Notes: generated by a model not told the origin, from the letters alone. A stretch of 64,000 nt of DNA from Chersky-267 sp963744115 (GCA_963744115.1 CAVUSI010000003.1:248001-312000), one strand, 5' to 3'. Shown: positions 17,177 to 26,833, counted from the first letter of the stretch. Made by a program: numbers and translations.

Positions 17177-18178
17177 TCATGGGTAGGCGGCCGCCGCGGC
17201 CCGGACGATCGTCGCGATCTCGGTCCGCAGCTCGAGCGGTGCGAGGACCTCGACGTCGGCGCCCCAACCCAGGATCCAGCTCCGGATCTCGAGCGTCCCC
17301 GAGACCCGTGCGCGCCAGGTCAGCGACCCGTCGTCGGCCGGCTCCAGCCGCTCGCTCGGGTGCCAGCGGGTCTCTCGGACCCGCGCGGCGATGGTCGGCG
17401 AAAAGCGCAGGACGACCTCGACCACGGGCAGGTCGGCGATGATGTCCCAGGCCGTCGCGAATGTCTCCTCGATCGTGCCGTCGGGTGGCGCCTCGAACGT
17501 CTCGGCGGTCAGCGCGACCCCCTCGATCCGCTCGAGCTTGAACGTCCGGATCGCGCCGCGGGTCTCGTCCCATCCGATGAGGTAGAGGGCGCGCGTGGCG
17601 ATCGACGGCTCGATGAGGTACGGCCGGATCCGCGCGGTCCGGGTCCCCTTGGCCGGATCGTAGGTCCCGCCGCGGTAGGTCACCTCGATCACCCGTCGCT
17701 CGGCCCAGGCGCGGGTGAGGCGCTGGTTGATCGTCCGCTCGTCGGGAGCCTCGGGAGCCCGGCGCGACATCAGGTCGAACGTCTCCTGGACGTGCGCGGC
17801 CAGCACCTCCGGCAGGCCGGAGGCCAGCTTCTGGAACGCCGCCGCGAGATCGGGGTCGTAGTCGTCCGAGTAGCGAGCCATCAGCCTCGCCGACAGGAAC
17901 ACCGCCATCGCCTCGGCCTGGGTCAGGTGGAGCGCCGGCAGGAGGCCCTTCTCGTCGATCCCGTAGCGACCGTCCGCCTCCCAGATCGGCAGCCGCAGCT
18001 CGTCCTGGATGGCGATCAGGTCTCGATATGCGGTCCGCTTCGACATCCCGACCGCGCGCGCGATCTCGGCCGGCGTCGCGCCGCGCTCACCCCGGCCCTC
18101 GAGGAAGGCCACCACCCGGTAGAAGCGCGCGGTGCGGTCCCGCTTGGCGCTCAGTCGATCGCGGTCGTCGTCGATCAT
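17177..18178 (-). CDS. WYL-domain transcriptional regulator
   Basis: A 333-residue regulator. The N terminus has a DeoR-like helix-turn-helix (ATPAEIARAVGMSKRTAYRDL). A central region leads to a WYL domain (residues about 150-245: RVIEVTYRGGTYDP...RIRPYLIEPSIATRALYLIGWDE) and a WCX extension. WYL regulators bind nucleic acids or nucleotides and control stress or defence genes. ATG 18178 (MIDDDRD) starts 8 nt after the stop of the upstream membrane gene; the longer frame from 18220 would overlap it. The two genes are probably cotranscribed. Confidence 0.85.
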   Translation of the reverse strand: MIDDDRDRLSAKRDRTARFYRVVAFLEGRGERGATPAEIARAVGMSKRTAYRDLIAIQDELRLPIWEADGRYGIDEKGLLPALHLTQAEAMAVFLSARLMARYSDDYDPDLAAAFQKLASGLPEVLAAHVQETFDLMSRRAPEAPDERTINQRLTRAWAERRVIEVTYRGGTYDPAKGTRTARIRPYLIEPSIATRALYLIGWDETRGAIRTFKLERIEGVALTAETFEAPPDGTIEETFATAWDIIADLPVVEVVLRFSPTIAARVRETRWHPSERLEPADDGSLTWRARVSGTLEIRSWILGWGADVEVLAPLELRTEIATIVRAAAAAYP

Positions 18179-18185
18179 CGCCCGG

Positions 18186-19370
18186 TCAGCCGACGGGTTT
18201 GACGATCGATCGAACGGCATCGCGATCGGTCGCCGTCAGCTCGACCCGGATCGTGTCCTGGATGCCCGAGATCCCGAATGCCTCGGCCGGCCCGTTGACG
18301 CTCCCCGACACGCGCCCGAGCTCGCCGTCCGTGAACACCCAGAAGTCCAGCTGGCCGCGCCATCGTCGAAGGGTATCGTCCCCCACGAGCCAGCGGACCT
18401 GCGGGAAGGCGGCGACGAACGTCGGACCGTCGACCGCCACGCGGCAGTGCCGCCCGCGAGCGCCCTCGACGAACTCGACGCCCCGGTTCTCGGCGGTCGC
18501 CCGGACGCCGTCGGCCAGGGCGGTCGTCAGGACCTGCTGGTCGATCAGGGCATCATCCGCGACCGATGGCGCCGCGGCGGTCCAGCCCTGACGTGGTCCG
18601 CGGGTCCAGGCTTCGGTCCCGACCCGCGCGATCCCGAACCGGCCGAGGTCGAGGTCGGTCGCGACGTCCGCGGTCCAGCGCACGTCGACGCCGGATCGCC
18701 CGCCGGCCAGGCTCACGGCCCCGGCCGGGCGGCCGTCGACGTCGCCCGACAGGTGGAGATCCAGGTCCGCCGTGGTCCCGGTGAGCAGCGGGTCCCCGCA
18801 CAGCGGCGGCTGCGCATCTCCGCCGGCCGGACCGAACCGCGAGCTGAGCGCAGGCTGATCGCGCAGGGCGAGATCGTTGGCGATCGCGGCGCCGGCGAAC
18901 AGCGACCCGGTCACGGTCGCGAGGACGATCCCGATCACGACGCCGCGAACGAGCCGCGCTCGCCGGACGGCCGACTCACCGAGCGTCCGGCGGGCGATCC
19001 CGAGGCCCGCGAACAGGCTGGTCGCCAGCAGCGCGAGGAACCACGGGTAGGCCGCCTCGAGCGACGGCACGAGCGTCTGCGGGCCGCGAGCGAGAAGCTG
19101 GTTGAGGACGCCACCGATGGACGGCACGAGCAGCAACCCGGCGGCCAGCCCGAGCCAGACGGTGACGGTGAAGATCCGGTCGCTCCGGGCGACCGGCGGC
19201 CAGAACACCGCGGCCAGGGCGATCGCCATCGGCGTCGCGGCGGCGGCGCCGACCAGCCCGTCGATGGGTCCGCCGGGCCGATAACCCAGGACGACGTACA
19301 GCGCGCCAAGGAACCACAGGGCCGTCAACGCGACGGCGACCAGGCGGAGCTCGAACGTCCGGACTCTCAC
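18186..19370 (-). CDS. Membrane protein with C-terminal exported domain
   Basis: A 394-residue protein. Four hydrophobic helices lie at about residues 8-28, 38-58, 68-88 and 108-126, and a further one at about 143-165, followed by a large domain that should face outside. That domain (about 170-394) has DLDLHLSGDVDGRPAGAVSL and ends with a beta-rich segment resembling lipoprotein LppX/LprG-type sandwiches; this likeness is weak. GTG 19370 has TAGACT exactly 6 nt upstream and no ribosome-binding site, so its mRNA is probably leaderless. It is upstream of the WYL regulator. Confidence 0.65.
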   Translation of the reverse strand: MRVRTFELRLVAVALTALWFLGALYVVLGYRPGGPIDGLVGAAAATPMAIALAAVFWPPVARSDRIFTVTVWLGLAAGLLLVPSIGGVLNQLLARGPQTLVPSLEAAYPWFLALLATSLFAGLGIARRTLGESAVRRARLVRGVVIGIVLATVTGSLFAGAAIANDLALRDQPALSSRFGPAGGDAQPPLCGDPLLTGTTADLDLHLSGDVDGRPAGAVSLAGGRSGVDVRWTADVATDLDLGRFGIARVGTEAWTRGPRQGWTAAAPSVADDALIDQQVLTTALADGVRATAENRGVEFVEGARGRHCRVAVDGPTFVAAFPQVRWLVGDDTLRRWRGQLDFWVFTDGELGRVSGSVNGPAEAFGISGIQDTIRVELTATDRDAVRSIVKPVG

Positions 19371-19594
19371 GGATGGAGTCTAGCCCGGGGACGCCCGGAG
19401 ACCGGTCCGGTCGGGCCGCCGGCGCCGCCCGCGCACGTCGCCGGAAGTACCGGGTCGGACAGGACGATAGGCCCATCGAATCGACACGGACTTCGGCAGA
19501 CAGTCGGCCTATCGGGCGACCTCTCCGAACGTCACCGGAGCGGACTTCGCGCGGGCGGCGATGACCAGAGAGCGAGAGTCGGGGAACGTGATCC

Positions 19595-19972
19595 ATGGCC
19601 GATCGGCGGCGCAGCGGCGGTACCAGGGTATCCGGACATCCGTCCCGGGCAGCGGGCTCGTGGCCGGTGGACGGGGCGGCCTCCGCGGCCGCGTCTGGCT
19701 CGGCCACCTCCACGGCGTCGACCCGTCCCAAGACGGTCCCGGAGCCGGACTTCCCATGGCGGGACACGGCGACCCTCGCGACCTACCGCCACCTCCTGAC
19801 GAAGGGCCTCCAACCTGGTGAGGCTGCCAATCTGACGGCCTTCCTGTGCGGCATCCCCGTGAGCGATATCCACTGGAAGCTGATCGAGGTCAACCGCCTG
19901 CTGTTCCTCCGTCGGCTGGCTCAGACGGGCTCGTGGGGAGCCCTCGACGGACACCGCGGGCGACCACATTGA
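19595..19972 (+). CDS. Hypothetical protein with helical C-terminal domain
   Basis: A 125-residue protein. The first half is basic and low-complexity. The second half is a compact helical motif, TATLATYRHLLTKGLQPGEAAN followed by LTAFLCGIP and WKLIEVNRLLFLRRL, which looks conserved and resembles short uncharacterised proteins with an EAANLTAFL-type core. ATG 19595 is assumed; a later start near the conserved part is possible. It lies alone between a divergent membrane gene and a strong hairpin. No function can be given. Confidence 0.5.
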   Translation: MADRRRSGGTRVSGHPSRAAGSWPVDGAASAAASGSATSTASTRPKTVPEPDFPWRDTATLATYRHLLTKGLQPGEAANLTAFLCGIPVSDIHWKLIEVNRLLFLRRLAQTGSWGALDGHRGRPH

Positions 19973-20036
19973 GCATCACCGTCGCATCGAGCCGCGGTCG
20001 CGCGTCTCGACCCTAGTACCCGACGAATACCACCCC

Positions 20037-20075
20037 CTGAAGCGGCGCCGAATCCTCCTCCCGGCGCCGCTTCAG
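20037..20075. terminator. Perfect 14-bp inverted repeat (terminator-like)
   Basis: CTGAAGCGGCGCCG (20037-20050) and CGGCGCCGCTTCAG (20062-20075) pair perfectly around an 11-nt loop. No T run follows on either strand. It lies between the 19595 gene and the transporter operon, and its right arm overlaps the proposed -35 box of that operon. Confidence 0.55.
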
Positions 20076-20099
20076 GCGTGTCTGGCGGTCGATTACACT
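20071..20099 (+). promoter_or_regulatory. Probable promoter of the amino-acid ABC operon
   Basis: TTCAGG (20071-20076) and TACACT (20094-20099) are 17 bp apart, followed by a 32-nt leader with an AGAGGAG ribosome-binding site (20117-20123) before ATG 20132. The -35 box lies in the right arm of the perfect inverted repeat. Confidence 0.45.
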
Positions 20100-20131
20100 C
20101 TCCGGGTCCCCGGACCAGAGGAGATCGATCG

Positions 20132-21178
20132 ATGACCGACAGAACCGACGACGTGCCCGCCGCGGGCCCGACGCCACTGCGCGATCCGCGCTCGACAGCC
20201 GGCCGCACTGCCTCGCGCCGACGATCGGTCGCGCTGCTCCTCGGCGCGACCGCCGTCGTGGCGGCGCTCGTCGGCGCGTGCTCCACCGCGGCCAGCCCGA
20301 GCCCGGCGGCGGTCGCCAGCGCCGCGCCGACGACGGCACCCTCGGTCGCGCCGAGCGTCGCGGCCGCCAGCCCCTCGCCGACGCCCGACGCCTGCGCGGT
20401 CGCGAACCTCAAGCTCGTGGCCCCCGGCAAGCTGACGGTCGGGACCGACAACCCCGCCTACCCGCCGTACTACGCCCCCAAGGATGGCGGCAACACCCCG
20501 CCGTGGGACAAGGACCAGGGCGATCCGAACAGCGGCAAGGGCTTCGAGAGCGCCGTCGCCTATGCGATCGCCAAGCAGCTCGGCTTCGCCCCGACCGACG
20601 TCTCCTGGGTCGTGGTGCCGTTCGCCAACTCGATCGCCCCTGGCGCCAAGACCTATGACTTCGACATCAACCAGATCGGCTACACCGCGGATCGGGCGGC
20701 CAACGTCGACCTGACCGACGGGTACTACTTCGGCAACCAGTCGATCGTCGCCCTCAAGTCGAATCCGATCTCGAAGGCGACGACGATCTCGGAGCTGGCC
20801 GGCGCGACGCTCGGGGCACAGGTCGGGACCACCAGCTATCAGGCGATCACGGACGTCATCAAGCCGACCAAGGACCCCAAGGTCTACGACACGAACGACG
20901 CGGCGGTCACGGCGCTCAAGACGAAGGCGATCGACGCGATCGTCGTCGACCTGCCCACGGCGGACTTCCTGGCCAATGTCGAGATCGACAACGCGACCAT
21001 CGTCGGCCAGCTCGACCAGGGAACCCCGGAGCACTTCGGCCTCGGCCTGACGAAGGGCAACCCGCTGACCGCCTGCCTCAACACGGCGATCGCGGCGCTG
21101 ACCGCCGACGGGACGCTCAAGGGCCTGGCGGACCAGTACCTTCCGTTCACCACGAGCACCCCGGTGTTCAAGCCGTGA
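20132..21178 (+). CDS. Amino-acid ABC transporter substrate-binding lipoprotein
   Basis: A 348-residue lipoprotein. After a 35-residue hydrophilic lead, a hydrophobic segment ends in the lipobox VGAC. The mature part is an SBP_bac_3 domain: KLTVGTDNPAYPPYY, then FESAVAYAIAKQLGF, KTYDFDINQIGYTADRA and LAGATLGAQVGTTSYQAI. It should capture a polar amino acid or a related compound outside the membrane and pass it to the permease encoded next. ATG 20132 has a good ribosome-binding site. The presence of a GATase-class gamma-glutamyl hydrolase next to the operon suggests a gamma-glutamyl amine or glutamate-family ligand, which is inference. Confidence 0.85.
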   Translation: MTDRTDDVPAAGPTPLRDPRSTAGRTASRRRSVALLLGATAVVAALVGACSTAASPSPAAVASAAPTTAPSVAPSVAAASPSPTPDACAVANLKLVAPGKLTVGTDNPAYPPYYAPKDGGNTPPWDKDQGDPNSGKGFESAVAYAIAKQLGFAPTDVSWVVVPFANSIAPGAKTYDFDINQIGYTADRAANVDLTDGYYFGNQSIVALKSNPISKATTISELAGATLGAQVGTTSYQAITDVIKPTKDPKVYDTNDAAVTALKTKAIDAIVVDLPTADFLANVEIDNATIVGQLDQGTPEHFGLGLTKGNPLTACLNTAIAALTADGTLKGLADQYLPFTTSTPVFKP

Positions 21179-21209
21179 TCCGCCCGGATCCCCGCTAGGC
21201 CACTGCCGG

Positions 21210-22097
21210 ATGGCCGGCGCGATCTCCGGCGGTCCGGGCGATTCCGGGCTGCTCATCGGCATCCCCGGCGGTGGGGGATCGGGGCGGTACGACCGCCGTG
21301 ACCGAGGGTCGGGCGCACTGCGCTCGACCCTCGTGGCGTTCGTCAGCACGCTGGTCTTCCTCGGGATCGTCGCGGCCCTCGTCGTCAACGCCCCGGGCTG
21401 GCCAGACGTCCAGCGGCAGTTCCTGAACGGCAAGGTCTTCGCGGATTCGGCCCCGCTGATCGTCCGGGCGTTCTGGGTCAACGTCCAGCTGTTCCTCGTC
21501 TCCGAGGTCCTGATCCTTGGGTTCGGGCTCGTCATCGCGGTGCTCCGCAGCCTGCCCGGGCCGGTGCTGTTCCCCGTCCGGCTGCTCGCCACCGTCTATG
21601 TCGACGTCTTCCGGGCATTGCCCGGCATCCTGATCATCTACGTCCTGGGGTTCGGGATCGCCGGGCTCGGGGTGACCGGCGTCTCGGAGTTCGTGTATGC
21701 GGTCTTCGCCCTGACGCTCATCTACTCGGCGTACGTCTCCGAGGTCTATCGCGCCGGGATCAACTCCATCCACCCGAGCCAGGACGCGGCGGCTCGGTCG
21801 CTCGGGATGTCGCGCTTCCAGGCGCTCCGCCACGTCGTCGTGCCGCAGGCCGTGCGGCGGGTGATCCCCCCGCTGCTCAACGATTTCATCGGACTCCAGA
21901 AGGACACCGTCCTGGTGTCCTACATCGGCGTCGTCGAGATCTTCCGCCAGGCGCAGATCCGCAACGCGGGCAGCTACAACTTCACGCCGTACATCGTGGT
22001 CGCCCTGGTGTTCCTGCTGGTCACCATCCCGCTGGCCCGGCTGACCGACGTCCTGGTCGCGCGGGACCAGCGGCGCAGCGCGGCGGGCGCGCGTTGA
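21210..22097 (+). CDS. Amino-acid ABC transporter permease
   Basis: A 295-residue inner-membrane permease of the HisM/GlnP type, with about five to six helices. The hallmark cytoplasmic loop SEVYRAGINSIHPSQDAAARSLGMSR fits the EAA motif (A-A-x-S-L-G-M). The N-terminal 40 residues are Gly/Arg-rich and cytoplasmic. It lies 31 nt after the binding-protein gene, and its stop overlaps the ATPase start (TTGA). With the flanking genes it makes a complete importer. Confidence 0.9.
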   Translation: MAGAISGGPGDSGLLIGIPGGGGSGRYDRRDRGSGALRSTLVAFVSTLVFLGIVAALVVNAPGWPDVQRQFLNGKVFADSAPLIVRAFWVNVQLFLVSEVLILGFGLVIAVLRSLPGPVLFPVRLLATVYVDVFRALPGILIIYVLGFGIAGLGVTGVSEFVYAVFALTLIYSAYVSEVYRAGINSIHPSQDAAARSLGMSRFQALRHVVVPQAVRRVIPPLLNDFIGLQKDTVLVSYIGVVEIFRQAQIRNAGSYNFTPYIVVALVFLLVTIPLARLTDVLVARDQRRSAAGAR

Positions 22098-22876
22098 CGG
22101 AGCAGGACACGGTCGTCGATCCTTCGATCGGGCGCCCCATGGTCGCGATCGAAGGTCTCCGAAAGTCATTCGACAAGCTCGAAGTCCTGCGCGGGATCGA
22201 TCTCGTCGTCGCACCCCACGAGGTCGTCTGCCTGATCGGCTCCTCGGGCAGCGGCAAGTCCACCCTCCTCCGCTGCATCAACCTGATCGAACCGATCGAC
22301 TCGGGCCGGATCCTCATCGACGGCGTCGACATCACCGCGCCGAAGGTGGACGTCAACAAGGTCCGCCGGCGGATCGGGATCGTCTTCCAGGCGTTCAACC
22401 TGTTCCCCCACATGAGCGTCCTCGACAACGTGACGCTCGCGCCGCGCAAGGTCCTCCGGACACCTCCTGGGCGGGCTGCCGATGAGGCGACCGAGCTGCT
22501 CGCCCGGTTCGGGCTCGATGACAAACGCGACGAGTTCCCGGATCGGTTGTCCGGGGGCCAGCAGCAACGGGTCGCGATCGTCCGCGCGCTGGCGATGCGC
22601 CCGGACCTGATGCTCCTCGACGAGATCACCAGCGCCCTCGACCCGGAGCTCGTGGCGGAGGTCCTCAACGTGGTCCGCGAGCTGGCGACTGCGGGGATGA
22701 CGATGATCATCGCCACCCATGAGATGGGCTTCGCGCGTGACATCGCGGATCGCGTCGGGTTCCTCGATGCCGGACGGATCCTCGAACAGGGACCGCCGGA
22801 CCGGATCTTCAGCGAGCCGTCCGAGGCTCGGACCCGTCAGTTCCTCGACCGGGTCATCGCCGCCGGCCGGATGTGA
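22094..22876 (+). CDS. Amino-acid ABC transporter ATP-binding protein
   Basis: A 260-residue ATPase of the GlnQ/HisP family. Walker A GSSGSGKST, signature LSGGQQQR, Walker B LMLLDEITSALDPE and the H-loop IIATHEMGFARD are all intact. Start TTG 22094 overlaps the permease stop by 4 nt; ATG 22139 (MVAIEGLRKSF) is the alternative start that would match the family's usual N terminus. It powers import through the permease encoded upstream. It converges on the hydrolase gene. Confidence 0.9.
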   Translation: MTEQDTVVDPSIGRPMVAIEGLRKSFDKLEVLRGIDLVVAPHEVVCLIGSSGSGKSTLLRCINLIEPIDSGRILIDGVDITAPKVDVNKVRRRIGIVFQAFNLFPHMSVLDNVTLAPRKVLRTPPGRAADEATELLARFGLDDKRDEFPDRLSGGQQQRVAIVRALAMRPDLMLLDEITSALDPELVAEVLNVVRELATAGMTMIIATHEMGFARDIADRVGFLDAGRILEQGPPDRIFSEPSEARTRQFLDRVIAAGRM

Positions 22877-22934
22877 CCCCGGCCCGCGCCGGCACGGCGA
22901 CGCGGATCCGATGTGCGCCGGCGACCCGGGTCCG

Positions 22935-23678
22935 TCAGCGCCGAGCGACAGGCCCCCGGCAGGCGTCGACGAAGACGTCCCACAGCCGCTCGAACTCCGC
23001 CGGTGTCGACTCCCGTCGCTCGGGATGGCACTGGATCCCGAACAGGAAGCGGCCGTCGGCCGCCTCGACCCCTTCGACGAGGTCCCCGGCCGGGCTGGCC
23101 GCCCAGGCGTTGGCGACGAGGCCCGGGGCGAGGTTGGCCGCCAGCACGCCCTGGTGGTGGTAGGTGTTCACCTCGGTGGCGCCGACGACCTTGGCCGGCG
23201 ACAGGATCCGGGCGAGGCGTGTGCCGGGCACCAGCCGCATCGCGTGCATCCGCGCAGGACCCTTCCCCCAGGCGGCCCCGACATGCCCGCCGACGTCCTG
23301 GAGGAGCGTCCCGCCTGAGAAGATGTTGATCGCCTGGAATCCGCGGCAGATGCCGAGGATCGGGACGCCGCGGGTCGACGCCGTCGCCCATGCCTCGGCC
23401 TCGAGGGCGTCGCGGTCGGGTTCGACGTCGACCGAGCCGCGCATCGACTGGCCGTAGCGGGCCGGATCGACATCCGCGCCGCCCGACAACAGCAGGCCGT
23501 CCATCATCGTGAGCGCCTCGGAGCGGGCGCCGAGGTCCGTCGTTGCATCGAGCGGGATCGGCTCGCCGCCGTGTCGCCGGATGCCGTCCAGGTACAGCTC
23601 GTTCTTCTGTGCGGCGTTCGCCGGATCCTTCTGCCGGGCGGCGACGGCCAGGGTCACGGCGATCCGCGGGCGGTCCAT
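22935..23678 (-). CDS. Gamma-glutamyl-gamma-aminobutyrate hydrolase family protein (PuuD-like)
   Basis: A 247-residue class I glutamine amidotransferase-type hydrolase. The nucleophile elbow GICRGFQAINIF carries the Cys, and QCHPERRE carries the catalytic His and Glu. GLLLSGGADVDPARYGQ is the family's oxyanion region. PuuD members release GABA from gamma-Glu-GABA in putrescine catabolism. TATCCT lies exactly 6 nt before ATG 23678, so a leaderless mRNA is likely. It converges on the amino-acid importer. Confidence 0.85.
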   Translation of the reverse strand: MDRPRIAVTLAVAARQKDPANAAQKNELYLDGIRRHGGEPIPLDATTDLGARSEALTMMDGLLLSGGADVDPARYGQSMRGSVDVEPDRDALEAEAWATASTRGVPILGICRGFQAINIFSGGTLLQDVGGHVGAAWGKGPARMHAMRLVPGTRLARILSPAKVVGATEVNTYHHQGVLAANLAPGLVANAWAASPAGDLVEGVEAADGRFLFGIQCHPERRESTPAEFERLWDVFVDACRGPVARR

Positions 23679-23700
23679 CGGGTGAGGATAGCGTCGCGGG

Positions 23701-24813
23701 TCAGAGCCCGAGGAGTCTCGAGATCGTCACCGGGTGCAACCCTGCGCCGCCGAGCGCGCTGAGGATCCCGGGCAGGGCATCGAGCGTGTACGGACCACCG
23801 AGATGGAGCCGGATGATGGACCCGCCGGCCGCTCGAGCGGCGATCTTGGTGACCATGTCGTCGGCGGTCGCGCCGCCGCCGGTCTCGGGCACGGCGTCGT
23901 CGGCGTCGACGTCCCACAGGACGGCGTACGGGAACCCGGCGTGGGCGGCCGCGGAGCGGACCGTCGCGTTCTGGGAACCGTCCGCTGGGCGGAAGATCGG
24001 CTTGGTCGTCGATCCGACGGCCGCCGAGATGACGCCGTCGGCCTTGACCAGCTGGTCGGCGATCGCCGGTGCCGTCATCGCGGTCAGGTCGCCGCTCGTC
24101 CAGCCACCGTCACCCACCGTGAACAGGTCCGGATGGGCCGCGACCAGGGCCAGCACGCTGTGAGCGGTCATGTCGCTCTGCGCGAGCTCGCCCGTCGTGA
24201 AGAACGTCGCCTCGACCCGCTGGTCGATGAGCCACTGGACGATGGGGAGCGCGGTCTCGGGCGATCCCCCGAGGTCGAAGGTCAGGGCGATGGCGTTCGA
24301 TGCGCGCGATCCATGGGTGACGAGGAGCCCGCTGCCATCGGCCGGAGGCAGGATGGCCGGACCGAGGCTGATCGACGGCTCGGGCGTCGGCGACGCATCG
24401 GTCGGCGCGCCGCCATCCTCGATCTTCACGCCGGGCGTGATGGTCAGGCGCCAGCCGATCTCGATCCGGTTCGGGTCGTAGGTCGTGCTGTCCGGGTCGA
24501 GGCTCTTGTACTTGGCGCGGTTCCAGAAGGCGATGCTCCGCGCCGACGTCTTGAACTTCTTGGCGATCGACAGCAGGCTGTCGCCCGCCTTGACCTTGTA
24601 GACAAGCGGGGTCGGTTCGGGCTTCGGGGTCGGCGACGGCGTCGCCGTGGGCAGCGGGATGGGGGTCGGGCTGGGCGTCGGACCTGGCGTCTCGGGCGTC
24701 GCGCTCCGCGGCGGCCGGGTCGGGATGTCGCCGAGACCGCAGGCGACCGACACGACCGCGATCGCCAGGCTCGCGGTGAGGAGGAGGACCGGGTTCGATG
24801 CAGGGCGCCTCAT
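23701..24813 (-). CDS. LysM lipoprotein with degenerate NodB (polysaccharide deacetylase) domain
   Basis: A 370-residue protein. A lipoprotein signal peptide ends VSVACG. It is followed by a Pro/Thr-rich linker, a LysM domain (VYKVKAGDSLLSIAKKFKTS...RLTI) and a NodB-fold domain. In the NodB domain the first motif is ALTFDLGGS instead of TFDDG. The H-x3-H zinc motif region reads GDGGWTSGDLT, with both His lost, while RPADGS and LHLGG are still recognisable. It probably binds peptidoglycan through LysM and a glycan through the NodB fold without deacetylating it. ATG 24813 is preferred to GTG 24834. An active-looking NodB protein is encoded at 41357-42013. Confidence 0.8.
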   Translation of the reverse strand: MRRPASNPVLLLTASLAIAVVSVACGLGDIPTRPPRSATPETPGPTPSPTPIPLPTATPSPTPKPEPTPLVYKVKAGDSLLSIAKKFKTSARSIAFWNRAKYKSLDPDSTTYDPNRIEIGWRLTITPGVKIEDGGAPTDASPTPEPSISLGPAILPPADGSGLLVTHGSRASNAIALTFDLGGSPETALPIVQWLIDQRVEATFFTTGELAQSDMTAHSVLALVAAHPDLFTVGDGGWTSGDLTAMTAPAIADQLVKADGVISAAVGSTTKPIFRPADGSQNATVRSAAAHAGFPYAVLWDVDADDAVPETGGGATADDMVTKIAARAAGGSIIRLHLGGPYTLDALPGILSALGGAGLHPVTISRLLGL

Positions 24814-24858
24814 CAGCGTCCAGTGTGACGCCACCTGGGCCCCAGCGGTTACGCGATC

Positions 24859-26833
24859 TCAGTCGGTCGGGATCTCCATCGACGGCGGATCGACCGGCGT
24901 GGGCTCCTGGAGGGTGACCTCCGCGGCCAGGGCGAACCCCTCGGCGGCGGTCGCGATCCGGCCGTTGCCCGTCCGCTTGGCGACGTAACAGGCGCGGTCA
25001 GCAGCGAGCAGGACCTCCTCGGCGTCGGCGCCATCGACCGGGAAGGTGGCCACGCCGACGGACACGGAGACGACCGTCCTCGCCGCTGCCCAGACGGGCT
25101 GCTCGGCGACGCGACGGACGGCATCGCGAGCGCGTTCGGCGACCCGGAGCGCACCGGTTCCATCGGTTCCCGGGAGGAGGATGGTGAACTCGTCTCCGCC
25201 GTATCGGAAGATGTGGTCGGTGTCCCGTCCGGCGCGAAGCAGGGCGTCGGCGATCTCCCGGAGGAGCCGGTCGCCGGCCTGGTGGCCGAGCTCATTGTTG
25301 ACGGTCCGGAAGTCGTCCAGGTCGAGCATGATCAGGCTGAACTGGGTCGCCTCGCGGACCTGGTGGACGAGGAACTCCTGGAACGTGCCGTGGTTGAGCA
25401 GGCCGGTCAGGTCGTCCGACCGGGCGCGGATCTCGACGGCACGGTGGATCTCCGCGTTGTGGAGCGCGATCGAGACCTGCGCGGCGAAGAGCTTGACGAG
25501 CTCGAACTCCTCCTCGTTGAACCGGTCGGCCCGGCCCAGTCGCTCGAGGGTCAACACGCCCGCCACGCCTTCGCGCCCACGGAGGGGCACGACGATCATG
25601 CTGCCGTCGACCGGCCCGGTCGAATTCGAACTGGAGGACCCGAGGGTCGGCCAGCTCGTCCACGACCAGCTGCGGCTCGTTGTGCTGGAGCACCCAGGTG
25701 GCTACCCCCGTCTCGCCCGGCTCCCACGGCTGGAGGTAGTCGTCGGCGTTGACCCCTCGGGCGGTGAGCGGCGTCAGGACGTTCGCCCGGCGGTCGTACA
25801 CCTCGATCGAGATGTTGTCGTAGCGAACGAGGTTGCCCAGCCGATCCGTGATCTGGTCCAGCACCGCCCGCGGGTCGAGGGTCGTCAGGATCGACTCGGT
25901 GATCTGGAGCAGCTCGCGCTGGTTGCGGAGCTGGCGCTCGAGGATGGCCGACTGCTCGCGCAGGCGCTCGGTCGAGTCGGCGTTGACGAAGGCCTGGGCC
26001 GCGAAGCTGGCGTAGATCTCGAGGAGGCGAAGGTCGTCGTCGCTGAACTGGTCCAGCCCGAGCTTCGAGAGGACCAGGACTCCCAGGACCTGATCGTCGA
26101 ACGTCATCGGCGCGAGCAGCATCGACTCGTCGAGGTCGTCCTCCGTGCCCGGGATGGTCTCGGCCCGTGGGTCGGCCGCCGCGTCGCCGAGGTTCTGGGC
26201 CACGCCGTGCGCCGCGACCCAGCCGGTGATCCCGACCCCGACCCCGATCCGGAGCTGCTCCGGCGTCTCGTCGATGTACTCGCCGACCTGGCCGCTGAAG
26301 GCGACCGGCACCAGGTCGTCACCGACGATCCGGTAGACCCGGACGTTGTGATAGTCGATGAGCTCACGCAGCTCGGTGGCGATCGCCAGCCCGATCTCGC
26401 GCTCGACGGTCAGCCGGTTCAGCCGACTCCCGAGCTGCTGGATCGATTGGAGCTGCGCCGCCCAGGTGGCCATCCGGGCGATGTCGTCGGCGGCCGACGG
26501 TCCGTCGCGATCGACCAGCCTTGGGCGGACGGCCGGGCGCCGGCGCCGAGCGTCGATCCGGGATCGGATCCGCCGCCCGGGAGCGACCGCGGCGAGCGAG
26601 ATGACGTCGGCTTCGTGGGGCTCCACCCGCCCGGTGATCGGACCGCCCTCCGCTGCCGCGAGGAACCGCTGGAGGTCGCCCAGCCGGTAGCGCCGGTCGC
26701 CGCGCGGGTTGATCCGGTAATAGCGAAGCCGACCCTGATCGCTCCACGCCCGGATGGTGTTGGGGTGGACGCCGAGCAGTCGGGCCGCCTTGGTCACGGA
26801 AAGGGTGGCATCCGCCGGGCGATCGATGAGCAA
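24859..26833 (-). CDS. MerR-GAF-GAF-GGDEF diguanylate cyclase (frame-broken)
   Basis: Reconstructed as 657 residues. Residues about 10-60 are a MerR-type helix-turn-helix (SVTKAARLLGVHPNTIRAW, then RRYRLGDLQRFL). Two GAF domains follow, ending in a short coiled coil before the second (LEIYASFAAQAFVNADS, LREQSAILERQLRNQRELL). The last third is a GGDEF domain with RDTDHIFRYGGDEF: the catalytic GGDEF and an RxxD inhibitory site five residues before it are both intact. The frame breaks at about 25617-25626; one extra T in TTCGAATTCG separates VLQFE from STGPVDGSMIVVPL. The first codon is TTG 26833 with no ribosome-binding site. A cyclase joined to a DNA-binding domain in one chain is unusual. Confidence 0.8.

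Noticed and set aside
18179..18220. Longer start of the WYL regulator
   Set aside because: It would overlap the upstream membrane gene by 35 nt, whereas ATG 18178 lies 8 nt after that stop.
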